Shown: positions 44,545-52,440 of the stretch, piece after piece
Numbering within the stretch: position 1 is the stretch's first letter
How the letters are laid out: every line of letters starts with the position of its first letter
Program-made: the position numbers and the translations under genes
The notes under the pieces: model-generated
Told to the model about the DNA's origin: nothing
Database searches by the model: none
Seen by the model: only the letters and a program-made list of their open reading frames with translations
Assembly: GCA_031390755.1 (NCBI GenBank)
Contig: JANMTS010000180.1
Span: forward strand, 1 to 64,000
Direction: 5' to 3'
Origin: DATMER01 sp031390755
GTDB taxonomy: Bacteria; Acidobacteriota; Thermoanaerobaculia; Multivoradales; UBA5704
DNA: 64,000 nt

Positions 44545-44918
44545 CTGGGAAGCAAGGGCCTTATGGTGGCGATGCCACCCTGGACAACCTGCACGGTCAG
44601 CTCGTGACCTTGAAGAAGTCCCATGCCCAGAAGCGGATCGGTATCGGCGGCGTCGACGGGAATCCTCCGCGGCCGGCCATCCCAGAGAACGACGGCCTCG
44701 TGGATGTCGAACGTCACCGCGCGGCCATCGCCCAACACGGCTCGGCCGTTACGGCGGAAGGGGAGGCCGAGCTCCGCGATCAGTTGAGGCGGCAAGGTCA
44801 GATGGCCGTTGAACCCCGTGTCGATCACGGCTTCGATCGACTTGGGCTCACCCTCCAGATCCCGGATCGGCAATTGAATGGTGGCCTCGCGAAAGGCGTT
44901 GACCCAGCCTGAGATCAT
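44541..44918 (-). CDS. Clan AA (retropepsin-like) aspartic protease
   Basis: 125 aa, the size of a single-lobe retropepsin-like protease. Catalytic motif AVIDTGFNGHLTLP, then the second psi-loop element DPLLGMGLLQGHELTV. A homodimer would be needed for activity. The ATG overlaps the stop of the small gene upstream (TGATG), so the two are translationally coupled. Role unknown. Confidence 0.85.
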   Translation of the reverse strand: MISGWVNAFREATIQLPIRDLEGEPKSIEAVIDTGFNGHLTLPPQLIAELGLPFRRNGRAVLGDGRAVTFDIHEAVVLWDGRPRRIPVDAADTDPLLGMGLLQGHELTVQVVQGGIATIRPLLPS

Positions 44919-45190
44919 CAGGCCGCCGTGCTCTTGAAACGCGGCCCGAAGCGGCGCGCAAAGCGGGTTCCGGCCTGCCGCATCCAGACCTGGGCACCGG
45001 GGTACCGGGCGAGCAGCCGGTCGGAGGCGGCGATCTCATCCCAGTCCATCTCATACTCTCCACTTTGGATGTCGATGAGGACGAATTTACCGGCGTCGTC
45101 TGCGGCCAGCCGTGGGGCCACGACGCGCTCGTAGATCTCATCGCCGCGACGGGCGATCTCATCCGGGTCGTACTGGAGTGTCATGGCCAC
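44918..45190 (-). CDS. Small partner protein of the retropepsin-like protease
   Basis: 90 aa, acidic N-terminus then basic C-terminus: YDPDEIARRGDEIYERVVAP, GKFVLIDIQSGEYEMDWDE and RYPGAQVWMRQAGTRFARRFG. It looks like a family often found just upstream of clan AA proteases, with a toxin-antitoxin-like layout; this is from memory and not tested. GTG 45190 has GGAGGA about 9 nt upstream; ATG 45184 is the alternative. Confidence 0.72.
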   Translation of the reverse strand: MAMTLQYDPDEIARRGDEIYERVVAPRLAADDAGKFVLIDIQSGEYEMDWDEIAASDRLLARYPGAQVWMRQAGTRFARRFGPRFKSTAA

Positions 45191-45246
45191 AGAAATTTGT
45201 CCTCCCGCCGGACTATTCTAGCATCCCGTTCCGGGATGGGGCGGCC

Positions 45247-45972
45247 TCAAGCCTCTGGGGTAGGGGTACGGCCAGGCTTCGGGACCAGCGCCGCGGCGGC
45301 CACGCCGAGGAGGTAGAGGAGGATGGCCGGCACGGCGAAGACACAGAGGTTCAGGATGTCGGAGGTCGGAGTGATGACGGCCGAGACCACGAAGATGATC
45401 ACCACGGCGTAGCGGAAGTTCTTCATCAGGAAGCGCGGCGTCACCAGCCCGGCCGCGGACAGGATGAAGATCACGATCGGCAACTCGAACATGAGGCCGA
45501 GGCCCAGGATGATCGTCAGCTGGAAGCCGAAGAAGCGCTCGATCGTGATGACTGGATCGAACGCCTTGCCCATCTGGAGCAGGAACTCCGCCGCCAGGGG
45601 GAACGCCACGTAGTAGGCGAAGGCGCCGCCCGCCAGGAAGAAGAACGAGCCGAAGAAGAGGAACGGCAGCAGGTATCGCCGCTCGTGCCGGTAGAGGCCC
45701 GGGGCGATGAAGCGCCAGAACTGGTACAGCACATACGGCGAGGCCAGGAACAGCGCGGCGAGCGCCGCCACCTTGAAGTAGAGGATGAACGGGTCCGTGA
45801 TCCCGGTGTAGGCCAGCTTCTTGCCCGCAGGGAGGAGCTTCAGGATCGGCCGCTGCAGAAACTCGAAGATCTGGTCGACGAAGTACCAGCAGGGGAGGAA
45901 GGCGACAAACAGGCTCACCACCGTGCGCAGCAGCCGCCCACGGAGCTCCTCCAGGTGGTCGAGGAGCGACAT
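45247..45972 (-). CDS. tatC: Sec-independent protein translocase TatC
   Basis: 241 aa, six membrane helices. N-terminal MSLLDHLEELRGRLLRT and the Tat-signal-binding region, FKVAALAALFLASPYVLYQFWRFIAPGLY with ERRY, then LGLGLMFELPIVIF. It recognises twin-arginine signals. An export substrate in this window is the [2Fe-2S] subunit at 22.9 kb. A TTG at 45981 is an alternative start. It follows tatA by about 23 bp. Confidence 0.96.
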   Translation of the reverse strand: MSLLDHLEELRGRLLRTVVSLFVAFLPCWYFVDQIFEFLQRPILKLLPAGKKLAYTGITDPFILYFKVAALAALFLASPYVLYQFWRFIAPGLYRHERRYLLPFLFFGSFFFLAGGAFAYYVAFPLAAEFLLQMGKAFDPVITIERFFGFQLTIILGLGLMFELPIVIFILSAAGLVTPRFLMKNFRYAVVIIFVVSAVITPTSDILNLCVFAVPAILLYLLGVAAAALVPKPGRTPTPEA

Positions 45973-45995
45973 CCGCCCCAACTCGTCCTGGGAGA

Positions 45996-46403
45996 TCAGC
46001 GCGGCTCCAGCGATTCAGCCGTCACGGGGGCCTGGTCTATCCTGGCAATGGGCTCGGGGGTGGGCTCGGGGGTCTCGGGCTCGACGGCCTCGATTGCCTC
46101 TATTGCCTCAGCAAGAGGCTCGGAATCTGATTCGGGAACAGGCTCCGGGGGCGGCTCGAGAGACCGGGCCGCCGTCATCTGGGGAGGCGCGATCGGCTCC
46201 CAGGGCTTCACCGGGGGCGCCGTCTGCGCCTCGTCCAGCGCCAGCTCGGTATTGATGGTGCGCTTGATCTCGTTGGAGGCCTTGCGGAACTCCGCCATGC
46301 CCTTGCCGATGGTGCGGCCGATCTCGGGCAACCGCTTCGGGCCGAAGATCAGGAGTGCGAGGATGAAGATGAAGATCAGTTCAGGAACGCCCAGGGGACC
46401 CAT
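45996..46403 (-). CDS. Twin-arginine translocase subunit TatA/TatB
   Basis: 135 aa. MGPLGVPELIFIFILALLIFGPKRLPEIGR is the TatA/B membrane helix and hinge, with an amphipathic helix GKGMAEFRKASNEIKRTI. A long acidic Pro/Glu-rich tail of about 75 aa follows. TatA versus TatB cannot be decided: the N-terminal GVPELIFIFILALLIFGPKRLP is TatA-like and the length is TatB-like. First gene of tatAC. Confidence 0.92.
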   Translation of the reverse strand: MGPLGVPELIFIFILALLIFGPKRLPEIGRTIGKGMAEFRKASNEIKRTINTELALDEAQTAPPVKPWEPIAPPQMTAARSLEPPPEPVPESDSEPLAEAIEAIEAVEPETPEPTPEPIARIDQAPVTAESLEPR

Positions 46404-46457
46404 GCAGCTTTCTCCGCTGCGATCATCGTGCCGGGTCCACTCAAAGTCAAGGGTGCT

Positions 46458-48092
46458 ATGCTTTCAGGCATGAGACGTTCCTGGAAGATCACCGCAATCG
46501 CCCTCTTCACCTTTGCGCTGATGCTTGGCGGCCTGCTGGGCGATCGGCTGCTCGCCCTGACGAACGAAACTCGGGACTCCCTGAAGCTCTACACGGAGCT
46601 GGTCAACGTGGCGCACGACCGCTACGGGGACGAGGTGTCGTACCGGGATCTCGTCTACTCCTCCATCAACGGCATGCTGCGCGCCCTCGATCCCCACACC
46701 AACTTCCTCTCGCCGGAAGCCTATGACGGGATGCGCGAGAGGCAGCAGAGCAGCTTCTACGGGCTCGGCATCCTGGTCGGGAACCGCAACGGCCAGCTCA
46801 CGGTCATCTCCCCGCTCGACGGCACCCCGGCCTCGCGCCTCGGCATCCAGGCCGGCGACGTGATCAGCACCATCGAAGGCGAGCCGACCGATCAGATGTC
46901 GCTCGACGACGCGGTGCAGAAGCTCAAGGGGCCGAAGGGCACCCAGGTCAACATCTCGATCGTCCGCCGCGGTCTGCCCGAGCCTCTCCACATGGCTGTG
47001 ACGCGCGCCGAGATCCCGCAGACGACCGTCCGGCAGTCCTACATGCTCACTCCGGACACCGGCTACATCCTGGTGACCGAGTTCTCCCGCAGCACCGGGC
47101 GCGAGGTGGCCGACGCCATCGAGAAGCTCAAGGGCCAGGGCATGAAGAAGCTGCTGGTGGACCTCCGCAACAACGGCGGCGGTCTGCTCGACCAGGCCAT
47201 CGAGGTCTCCGATCAGTTCCTCCCCGAGGGGGCGACGATCGTGGAGACCAAGGGCCGGACCCGCGATTCCTTCCAGTCCTGGGCGGCGAGCGGCAAGTAT
47301 CCGGCGCTCGACATGCCGCTGGTGGTGCTGGTCAACGAGGGCACGGCCTCGGCCTCCGAGATCGTCTCGGGCGCTCTCCAGGATCACGACCGCGGTCTCC
47401 TCGTCGGCCAGCCGAGCTGGGGCAAGGGGCTCGTCCAGACCGTCTACAACCTCTCCTACGGCGCGGGCATCGCGCTGACCACGGCGAAGTACTACACCCC
47501 GTCGGGCCGGCTGATCCAGCGCGACTACACCTCCTACTACGACTACTACACCCATGCCGACGCCGGCTCGCCGGAGCTGACCGGCAAGCAGGTCGAGGAG
47601 GCCGACATCTTCCGCACCGATCTCGGCCGCAAGGTCTACGGCGGCGGCGGCATCACGCCCGACGTGCTGGTCAAGGAAGAGGAGCTGACGCCGTTCGAGC
47701 AGTTCCTGCTCGCCCGCAACGCCTATCTGAACTTCTCGGTCGAGTACGCCGGCAAGCACAAGTCGAAGATCAAGTCGGTCGACTGGAAGCCGGACCCGGC
47801 GATCCTGGACGAGCTCCGGACCTGGGTGATCAAGGAGAAGATCGCCACGGAGAAGGAGGCCGACGAGGCCCTGGCCCAGGAGACCGTCCGCAAGGCGTCC
47901 CTGCTCCAGCTCCGGGCGGAGATCCTGAACATCCCGTTCGGCCAGGAGGCCCGCCACCGGGTTCTCTCCGAGGGCGACACGCAGATCCAGTCGGCTCTCG
48001 GGCTGTTCGGCAAGGCCTCCGAGATGCTCTCCCAGCGCCGCGAGCTTCCCCCGAAGGTCGAGCGCGCCGCGGCCGAGCCGAAGGGGATGTAG
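46458..48092 (+). CDS. S41 family C-terminal processing protease (CtpA/Prc)
   Basis: 544 aa. An N-terminal membrane anchor (ITAIALFTFALMLGGLLG), a PDZ domain at about 90-170 (LVGNRNGQLTVISPLDGTPA), and the protease core with Ser in VLVNEGTASASEIVSGAL and Lys in VGQPSWGKGLVQT. DLRNNGGGLLDQAIEVSD is typical. It degrades or trims periplasmic proteins. AAGGG precedes ATG 46458 by 4 nt; ATG 46470 is an alternative. Divergent from tatAC. Confidence 0.93.
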   Translation: MLSGMRRSWKITAIALFTFALMLGGLLGDRLLALTNETRDSLKLYTELVNVAHDRYGDEVSYRDLVYSSINGMLRALDPHTNFLSPEAYDGMRERQQSSFYGLGILVGNRNGQLTVISPLDGTPASRLGIQAGDVISTIEGEPTDQMSLDDAVQKLKGPKGTQVNISIVRRGLPEPLHMAVTRAEIPQTTVRQSYMLTPDTGYILVTEFSRSTGREVADAIEKLKGQGMKKLLVDLRNNGGGLLDQAIEVSDQFLPEGATIVETKGRTRDSFQSWAASGKYPALDMPLVVLVNEGTASASEIVSGALQDHDRGLLVGQPSWGKGLVQTVYNLSYGAGIALTTAKYYTPSGRLIQRDYTSYYDYYTHADAGSPELTGKQVEEADIFRTDLGRKVYGGGGITPDVLVKEEELTPFEQFLLARNAYLNFSVEYAGKHKSKIKSVDWKPDPAILDELRTWVIKEKIATEKEADEALAQETVRKASLLQLRAEILNIPFGQEARHRVLSEGDTQIQSALGLFGKASEMLSQRRELPPKVERAAAEPKGM

Positions 48093-48105
48093 TTGGCTCT
48101 GATAG

Positions 48106-48186
48106 GGGTAGGGAGGGCCGGTATTCCGGCTCCCCCTGCCTCCTTCCTCCGAACCGGACTTGCGGATCTCCCGCATCCGGCGAGCC
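48106..48186 (-). other. Possible remnant of a group II intron RNA
   Basis: On the minus strand, GCCGGATGCGGGAGATCCGCAAGTCCGGT folds as a stem and resembles the conserved segment I associate with RNA upstream of group II intron maturase genes; it is followed by a GGAGGCAGGGGGAGCC.../GGCCCTCCCTACCCCTATC hairpin region also seen there. Only about 80 bp remain; no reverse transcriptase gene is present. Identification rests on memory of the motif. Confidence 0.45.
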
Positions 48187-48190
48187 GCCC

Positions 48191-49471
48191 CTACAGCAGA
48201 CCCACCGGCCTCGGGAACGCCTCAGTCTGGTTCGCCTTGTCGGGGATCGGATAGCTCACGACCATCACCGTCCGGTCGTCGTCCGCGTAGGCTCCTCCGC
48301 TGAACGACTCCACGCTTTCGAAGATCGCGTCCACGACCTCCTGGGACGAGCGTCCCTGGGTGTCGCGGGCCACTCGGAGCATGCGCTCGACGCCGTACTC
48401 CTCCTCGGGTCCGCCCTCCTCCTCCCTGCCCATCGTCTCGCAGATGCCGTCCGTGTAGAAGACCAGCATGTCGCCGGGCTTCATGATCACGAAGCCGCGC
48501 GCATAGCTCGCCTCGGGCAGCGGACCGAGGACCGGGCCGCCCTCCTCCAGGCTGCGCACCAGGCCGTTCGCCGCCACGTGGTACGGCGGCGGATGCCCGG
48601 CGTTGACGTAGATGAACACGCCGTTGGGCTCCAGCTCGCCGTAGAACATCGACACGAAGCGGCTGGTCAGGGTGCTCTTGTGGATGATGCTGTTCATCCG
48701 CTCCACCGTGCGCACGATCTTGAAGTCGCGCGCCAGGCCCATGCGCAGTCCCATGTAGATGTCGCGCACCTGGAGCGCCGCGGGCAGGCCGTGGCCCGAG
48801 ACGTCGGCGATGGCGAGGCCGAGGATCTTGTCGGTGACCGGGATGAAGTCGTAGAAGTCGCCGCCGACCTCTTCCATGGGATCGGAGCGGCCTGCGAGGT
48901 CGAACTCGCCGTACTTCGGCACGCGCCGGGGGAGGATCGAGGCCTGGATCTTCCGCGCCTGGGCGAAGATCCCCTCCATCCGCTCGCGCCGGATCTTCTG
49001 ATTGATGCCGTGGCGCAGGATGCCGAGCGAGAACAGGATGTCGTCGCTGTTCACGCCCGCGGCCACGTCGAAGGCGAGGATGTACTCCTCGTCCCCCACC
49101 TCGATGGCGGCGAACTGCTGCACGCCCAGGAGCTGCTCCAGGCCGCGGTCGATCCGCGGATCGTCCGCCTCCATGAACACCGCGCCCTGGTCGAGCACGA
49201 TCTGGATCGGCCGGTAGGAGAGCGGCACCCGCAGGCCGCTGGGGACCTCCTTGGCCTGGCCGAACACGTTGTCGAGCACGTAGGTGTCGCCGCGCCGCTG
49301 ATACAGCCGGCCGCCGTAGATGCCCAGCTCGTCGTGAAACTTCACGACGATCGTCTCGACCACGGTCTGAATCGTCGTGCCGACATCGCCCTCACGGTCC
49401 AGGGCCGCGACCACCTGCTCCACCTTCTTCATCAACCCCCGGTAGTTCACCGGGCTGGCTTCCGTGATCAC
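48191..49471 (-). CDS. GAF-SpoIIE type PP2C phosphatase (RsbU-like)
   Basis: 426 aa. Residues about 1-170 are GAF-like (IQTVVETIVVKFHDELGIYGGRLYQ); 180-420 is the PP2C/SpoIIE domain: ARKIQASILPRRVPKYGEFDLAGRSDPMEEVGGDFYDF, LGLAIADVSGHGLPAALQ, YVNAGHPPPY, PGDMLVFYTDGICETM and the final ADDDRTVMVV. The metal-binding Asp and Gly are intact. Likely a partner-switching phosphatase acting on an anti-sigma antagonist; none is adjacent. GTG 49471 has AGGAGG 8 nt upstream. Confidence 0.93.
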   Translation of the reverse strand: MITEASPVNYRGLMKKVEQVVAALDREGDVGTTIQTVVETIVVKFHDELGIYGGRLYQRRGDTYVLDNVFGQAKEVPSGLRVPLSYRPIQIVLDQGAVFMEADDPRIDRGLEQLLGVQQFAAIEVGDEEYILAFDVAAGVNSDDILFSLGILRHGINQKIRRERMEGIFAQARKIQASILPRRVPKYGEFDLAGRSDPMEEVGGDFYDFIPVTDKILGLAIADVSGHGLPAALQVRDIYMGLRMGLARDFKIVRTVERMNSIIHKSTLTSRFVSMFYGELEPNGVFIYVNAGHPPPYHVAANGLVRSLEEGGPVLGPLPEASYARGFVIMKPGDMLVFYTDGICETMGREEEGGPEEEYGVERMLRVARDTQGRSSQEVVDAIFESVESFSGGAYADDDRTVMVVSYPIPDKANQTEAFPRPVGLL

Positions 49472-49536
49472 GACGCGGCCTCCTCGCAGAGATTCAACAG
49501 CATATCAGGAACAATTTCAGGGCTCGGACGGGCGCC

Positions 49537-50985
49537 CTACCCGTTGTCGACCAGGGTCTCGACGATGCGATTCTGCGCGGAGTGGGCGTCACCGGCCACC
49601 CGGTTGAGCAGGATCGAGAAGGCGTAGGACTTGCCCGAAACCCCCTTCGCGTACCCGGAGAGGGCCGACACGCCTTCGAGGGTGCCGGTCTTCGCCAGAA
49701 CGTTTCCGCGGTACGGCGGCGCGGCCATGCGGCGCTTCCAGGAGCCCATGTTCTCTCCGGCATAGGGGAGCGATTGCGCGAACTCAGCCGCCGAGTCGTG
49801 AAGGTACATGTACCGCAGCAGAATGGTGAGATGGCGGGGAGCGAAGCGGTTCTCCCGGCTCATGCCGGAGCCGTCCGACATCGAGAACGTGCCTTTGGGG
49901 ATGCCGATTCCCACGGCGAACTCGCGAATGGCCCGCACGCCGTCCTCCCAGCTCCCGTGGCCGCAGCGCATCGCGCCCAGGTGCTTGGCGAGGCTCTCCG
50001 CGTAGAAGTTCTGGCTCCGCTTGTTGGTCACCCGGATCGCCGAGACCAGGTCGCTGCTGTTGACGGCCACGCGCTCCCAGACCCGGCTCGGCAGCCGATC
50101 CACAGGCACGAGCTTCCCCTCGACCGTGATCCCCTCCTCGGCGAGCGCGGCCACGAGGCCCTTGCCGAAGTAGAGGACCGGGTCGGGGATCGTCACCCAG
50201 GTCTCCACCGGTCCGGAATTGGAGCGGATGGTCCCCTTGACGAAGAGGTCGCCGCCGTCGCGGTGGATGATCACGCTCTGCCCGCCCTTGGCGATCGTCC
50301 GGGACGTGTTGCGCAGGTTGACCACCTGGACGTCCGGCTTCAGCTCGACCCGCGCGGGCTGGCCGACCCGACCGGGCCAGACGCGCACCAGGATGCAGTT
50401 GTCGTTGAACGACAGCCCGGAGACCGGCGCCTCGTACCAGCGGGTGAGCTGGTCGCGCGGCCAGTCGGGGTGGACGCGCAGCGTCTCGAACAGGCCGTGG
50501 TCGAGATAGATGTCTCCCGCCACCTTGGCGATGCCGCGCTCGCGCAGCGCCTGCGCCCAGACGCGGAACGCCGCGTAGGAGTCGCCGCCGTTGTCGCGGC
50601 CGGAGATCTGCGGATCGCCGCTCCCCACCACGCCGAGCGCGCCGTTCAGCACGCCGTCCTTGACCGCGCCGCTGAGGAGAAAGCGGGTGTCGAAGGTGTG
50701 GCCGGGACCGAGCGCGTCCAGGATCGCCGCGGTGGTGAACAGCTTGGCGTTCGAGGCGATGACCCGCGCCTCGTCGGCGTTGTAGCCGTAGACGGTCTCG
50801 CCGGAAGCGAGATCGACGATGTGGACCCCGAGCGCGGACGACACCCGCAGCGCCTGGGCCACGGGGACATCCAGCGCCTGCTGGAGCGTGGTGGATACGG
50901 CGGTTTCCACCCGGGGCGCGGGAGGCCCCAGGAGAACCGCGAGGAAGGCCAGGGTCAGGACGGCGACCTTGCTGCGAACCGGCAA
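49537..50985 (-). CDS. dacB: D-alanyl-D-alanine carboxypeptidase/endopeptidase (PBP4, DacB)
   Basis: 482 aa, penicillin-binding S13 family. Signal-like N-terminus (KVAVLTLAFLAVLLGP), SxxK in IASNAKLFTTAAILD, the SxN-type motif SMSDGSGMSRENR and KTG in LAKTGTLEGVSALSGY; GALGVVGSGDPQISG and LYLDHG-like GDIYLDHGLF are family features. It trims peptidoglycan peptides in the periplasm. Start TTG 50985 with GGAGGA 5 nt upstream; the longer frame is a shadow of the transporter gene. Confidence 0.93.
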   Translation of the reverse strand: MPVRSKVAVLTLAFLAVLLGPPAPRVETAVSTTLQQALDVPVAQALRVSSALGVHIVDLASGETVYGYNADEARVIASNAKLFTTAAILDALGPGHTFDTRFLLSGAVKDGVLNGALGVVGSGDPQISGRDNGGDSYAAFRVWAQALRERGIAKVAGDIYLDHGLFETLRVHPDWPRDQLTRWYEAPVSGLSFNDNCILVRVWPGRVGQPARVELKPDVQVVNLRNTSRTIAKGGQSVIIHRDGGDLFVKGTIRSNSGPVETWVTIPDPVLYFGKGLVAALAEEGITVEGKLVPVDRLPSRVWERVAVNSSDLVSAIRVTNKRSQNFYAESLAKHLGAMRCGHGSWEDGVRAIREFAVGIGIPKGTFSMSDGSGMSRENRFAPRHLTILLRYMYLHDSAAEFAQSLPYAGENMGSWKRRMAAPPYRGNVLAKTGTLEGVSALSGYAKGVSGKSYAFSILLNRVAGDAHSAQNRIVETLVDNG

Positions 50986-51047
50986 CGAGCTCCTCCAACG
51001 GCTAGGGGCGAAAGGCCGACGGCGGCCCAACCCGTGGGGGAACCAGT

Positions 51048-52250
51048 TTACAGCAGCATGCCCGCGATCGTCGCCGTCTGGAACGTCGCCAGCGATCCCG
51101 CGATCATCGCCTTGAAGCCGATGCGCGCGAGATCGCGCTTGCGGTCCGGCGCCATGACGCCGATGCCGCCGATCTGGATGGCGATCGAGGAGAAGTTCGC
51201 GAAGCCGCACAGGGCGTAGGTCGCGATGATCTTCGCCCGCTCGGACAGCTCGCCCGCCGCCACCATCTCCTGGAGCCGCGCGTAGCCGACGAACTCGTTG
51301 AGCACGGTCTTGATGCCGAGCAGCGCGCCGACCTTGTCCGCCTCCATCCAGGGCACGCCCATGACCCAGGCCAGCGGCCGGAACAGGAAGCCGAGGATCG
51401 ACTCCATGGTCATGGTGTAGCCGAACCAGCCGGCGATGACCCCGAGCAAACCGTTGAGCATGGCGACCAGCGCGATGAAGGCGATCAGCATGCCGGCGAC
51501 GTTCAACGCCAGCTTGAGGCCCTCGGCCGCGCCGTCCGCCGCCGCGTCGATGACGTTGGCCCAGGGGCGCTCGACCTCCAGGGTCACGACGCCCGCGGTG
51601 GTGCTGACCTCGCTCTCCGGGAACATGAGCTTCGCCATGAGCAGGCTGGCCGGCGCCGACATCACGCTCGACGCGATCAGGTGGCCGGCGCTCACGCCCA
51701 TGCCCACGTAGGCGGCGAGCACGCCGCCCGCGATGTTGGCGAAGCCGCCGGCCATCACGGCCATCAGCTCGGACTGGGTGAGGGTCGGCACGTACGGGCG
51801 GATCAGCAGCGGCGCCTCGGTCTGGCCCACGAAGACGTTCACCGCGGAGGCGAGCGACTCGGCGCCGGAGGTGCCCATCACCTTCATCATGATCTTGGCG
51901 AAGATCTTCACCACCCACTGCAGGACGCCCAGGTAGTAGAAGACCGTGATCAGGCTGGAGAAGAAGATGATCGTCGGCAGCACGCTGAAGGCGAAGAAGT
52001 GCTCACGGAAGCCCTCGCCGAAGACGAACGCGGCGCCCGCATCGCTGAACGACAGCAGGCCGGTCACCCACTTCGTGAGCTTGTCGAAGAAGATCTGGCC
52101 GGGCACGGTCTTGAGGATGAGGACCGCGAACACCAGCTGGAGCAGCGTTCCCGTGATCACGGTACGCCAGGGAATCTTGCGGCGATTGTTGGAAAGCGCC
52201 CATGCGATCAGAAGCAGAACCAGCATCCCAAGGAGAGATACGAACCGCAA
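51048..52250 (-). CDS. Concentrative nucleoside transporter (NupC/CNT family)
   Basis: 400 aa, eight or more membrane helices. CNT signatures: FFSSLITVFYYLGVLQWVV, SAVNVFVGQTEAPLLIRPYV, AGGFANIAGGVLAAYVGMG and ALCGFANFSSIAIQIGGIG. It imports nucleosides with Na+ or H+. Start is TTG 52250 with AAAGGAGG 6 nt upstream. Followed by dacB, about 60 bp away. Confidence 0.95.
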   Translation of the reverse strand: MRFVSLLGMLVLLLIAWALSNNRRKIPWRTVITGTLLQLVFAVLILKTVPGQIFFDKLTKWVTGLLSFSDAGAAFVFGEGFREHFFAFSVLPTIIFFSSLITVFYYLGVLQWVVKIFAKIMMKVMGTSGAESLASAVNVFVGQTEAPLLIRPYVPTLTQSELMAVMAGGFANIAGGVLAAYVGMGVSAGHLIASSVMSAPASLLMAKLMFPESEVSTTAGVVTLEVERPWANVIDAAADGAAEGLKLALNVAGMLIAFIALVAMLNGLLGVIAGWFGYTMTMESILGFLFRPLAWVMGVPWMEADKVGALLGIKTVLNEFVGYARLQEMVAAGELSERAKIIATYALCGFANFSSIAIQIGGIGVMAPDRKRDLARIGFKAMIAGSLATFQTATIAGMLL

Positions 52251-52325
52251 ACGCGCCTCCTTTTCCGGCGATGAAATACTGAGAACCGTCGGAGGCTACC
52301 GGAGGCGGACCCGAAAGGCAAGGCA

Positions 52326-52424
52326 GCCCCGCCCCCTGACGGGAGAGGGGGAGCAAAAACCAGACGACGCCGGTTGCGGGAGTCTGGTTCATGGAGCTCC
52401 CCCTCTCGCGGCAAGGGGCGGGGC
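52326..52424. repeat. 29-bp imperfect inverted repeat between nupC-like and znuD-like genes
   Basis: GCCCCGCCCCCTGACGGGAG... (52326-52354) and GCTCCCCCTCTCGCGGCAAGGGGCGGGGC (52396-52424), 41-bp centre containing a further small palindrome (AACCAGACGACGCCGGTT...AGTCTGGTT). It lies 3' of the TonB receptor gene and may terminate it. Confidence 0.75.
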
Positions 52425-52440
52425 CCGCTTTCCTACACGG

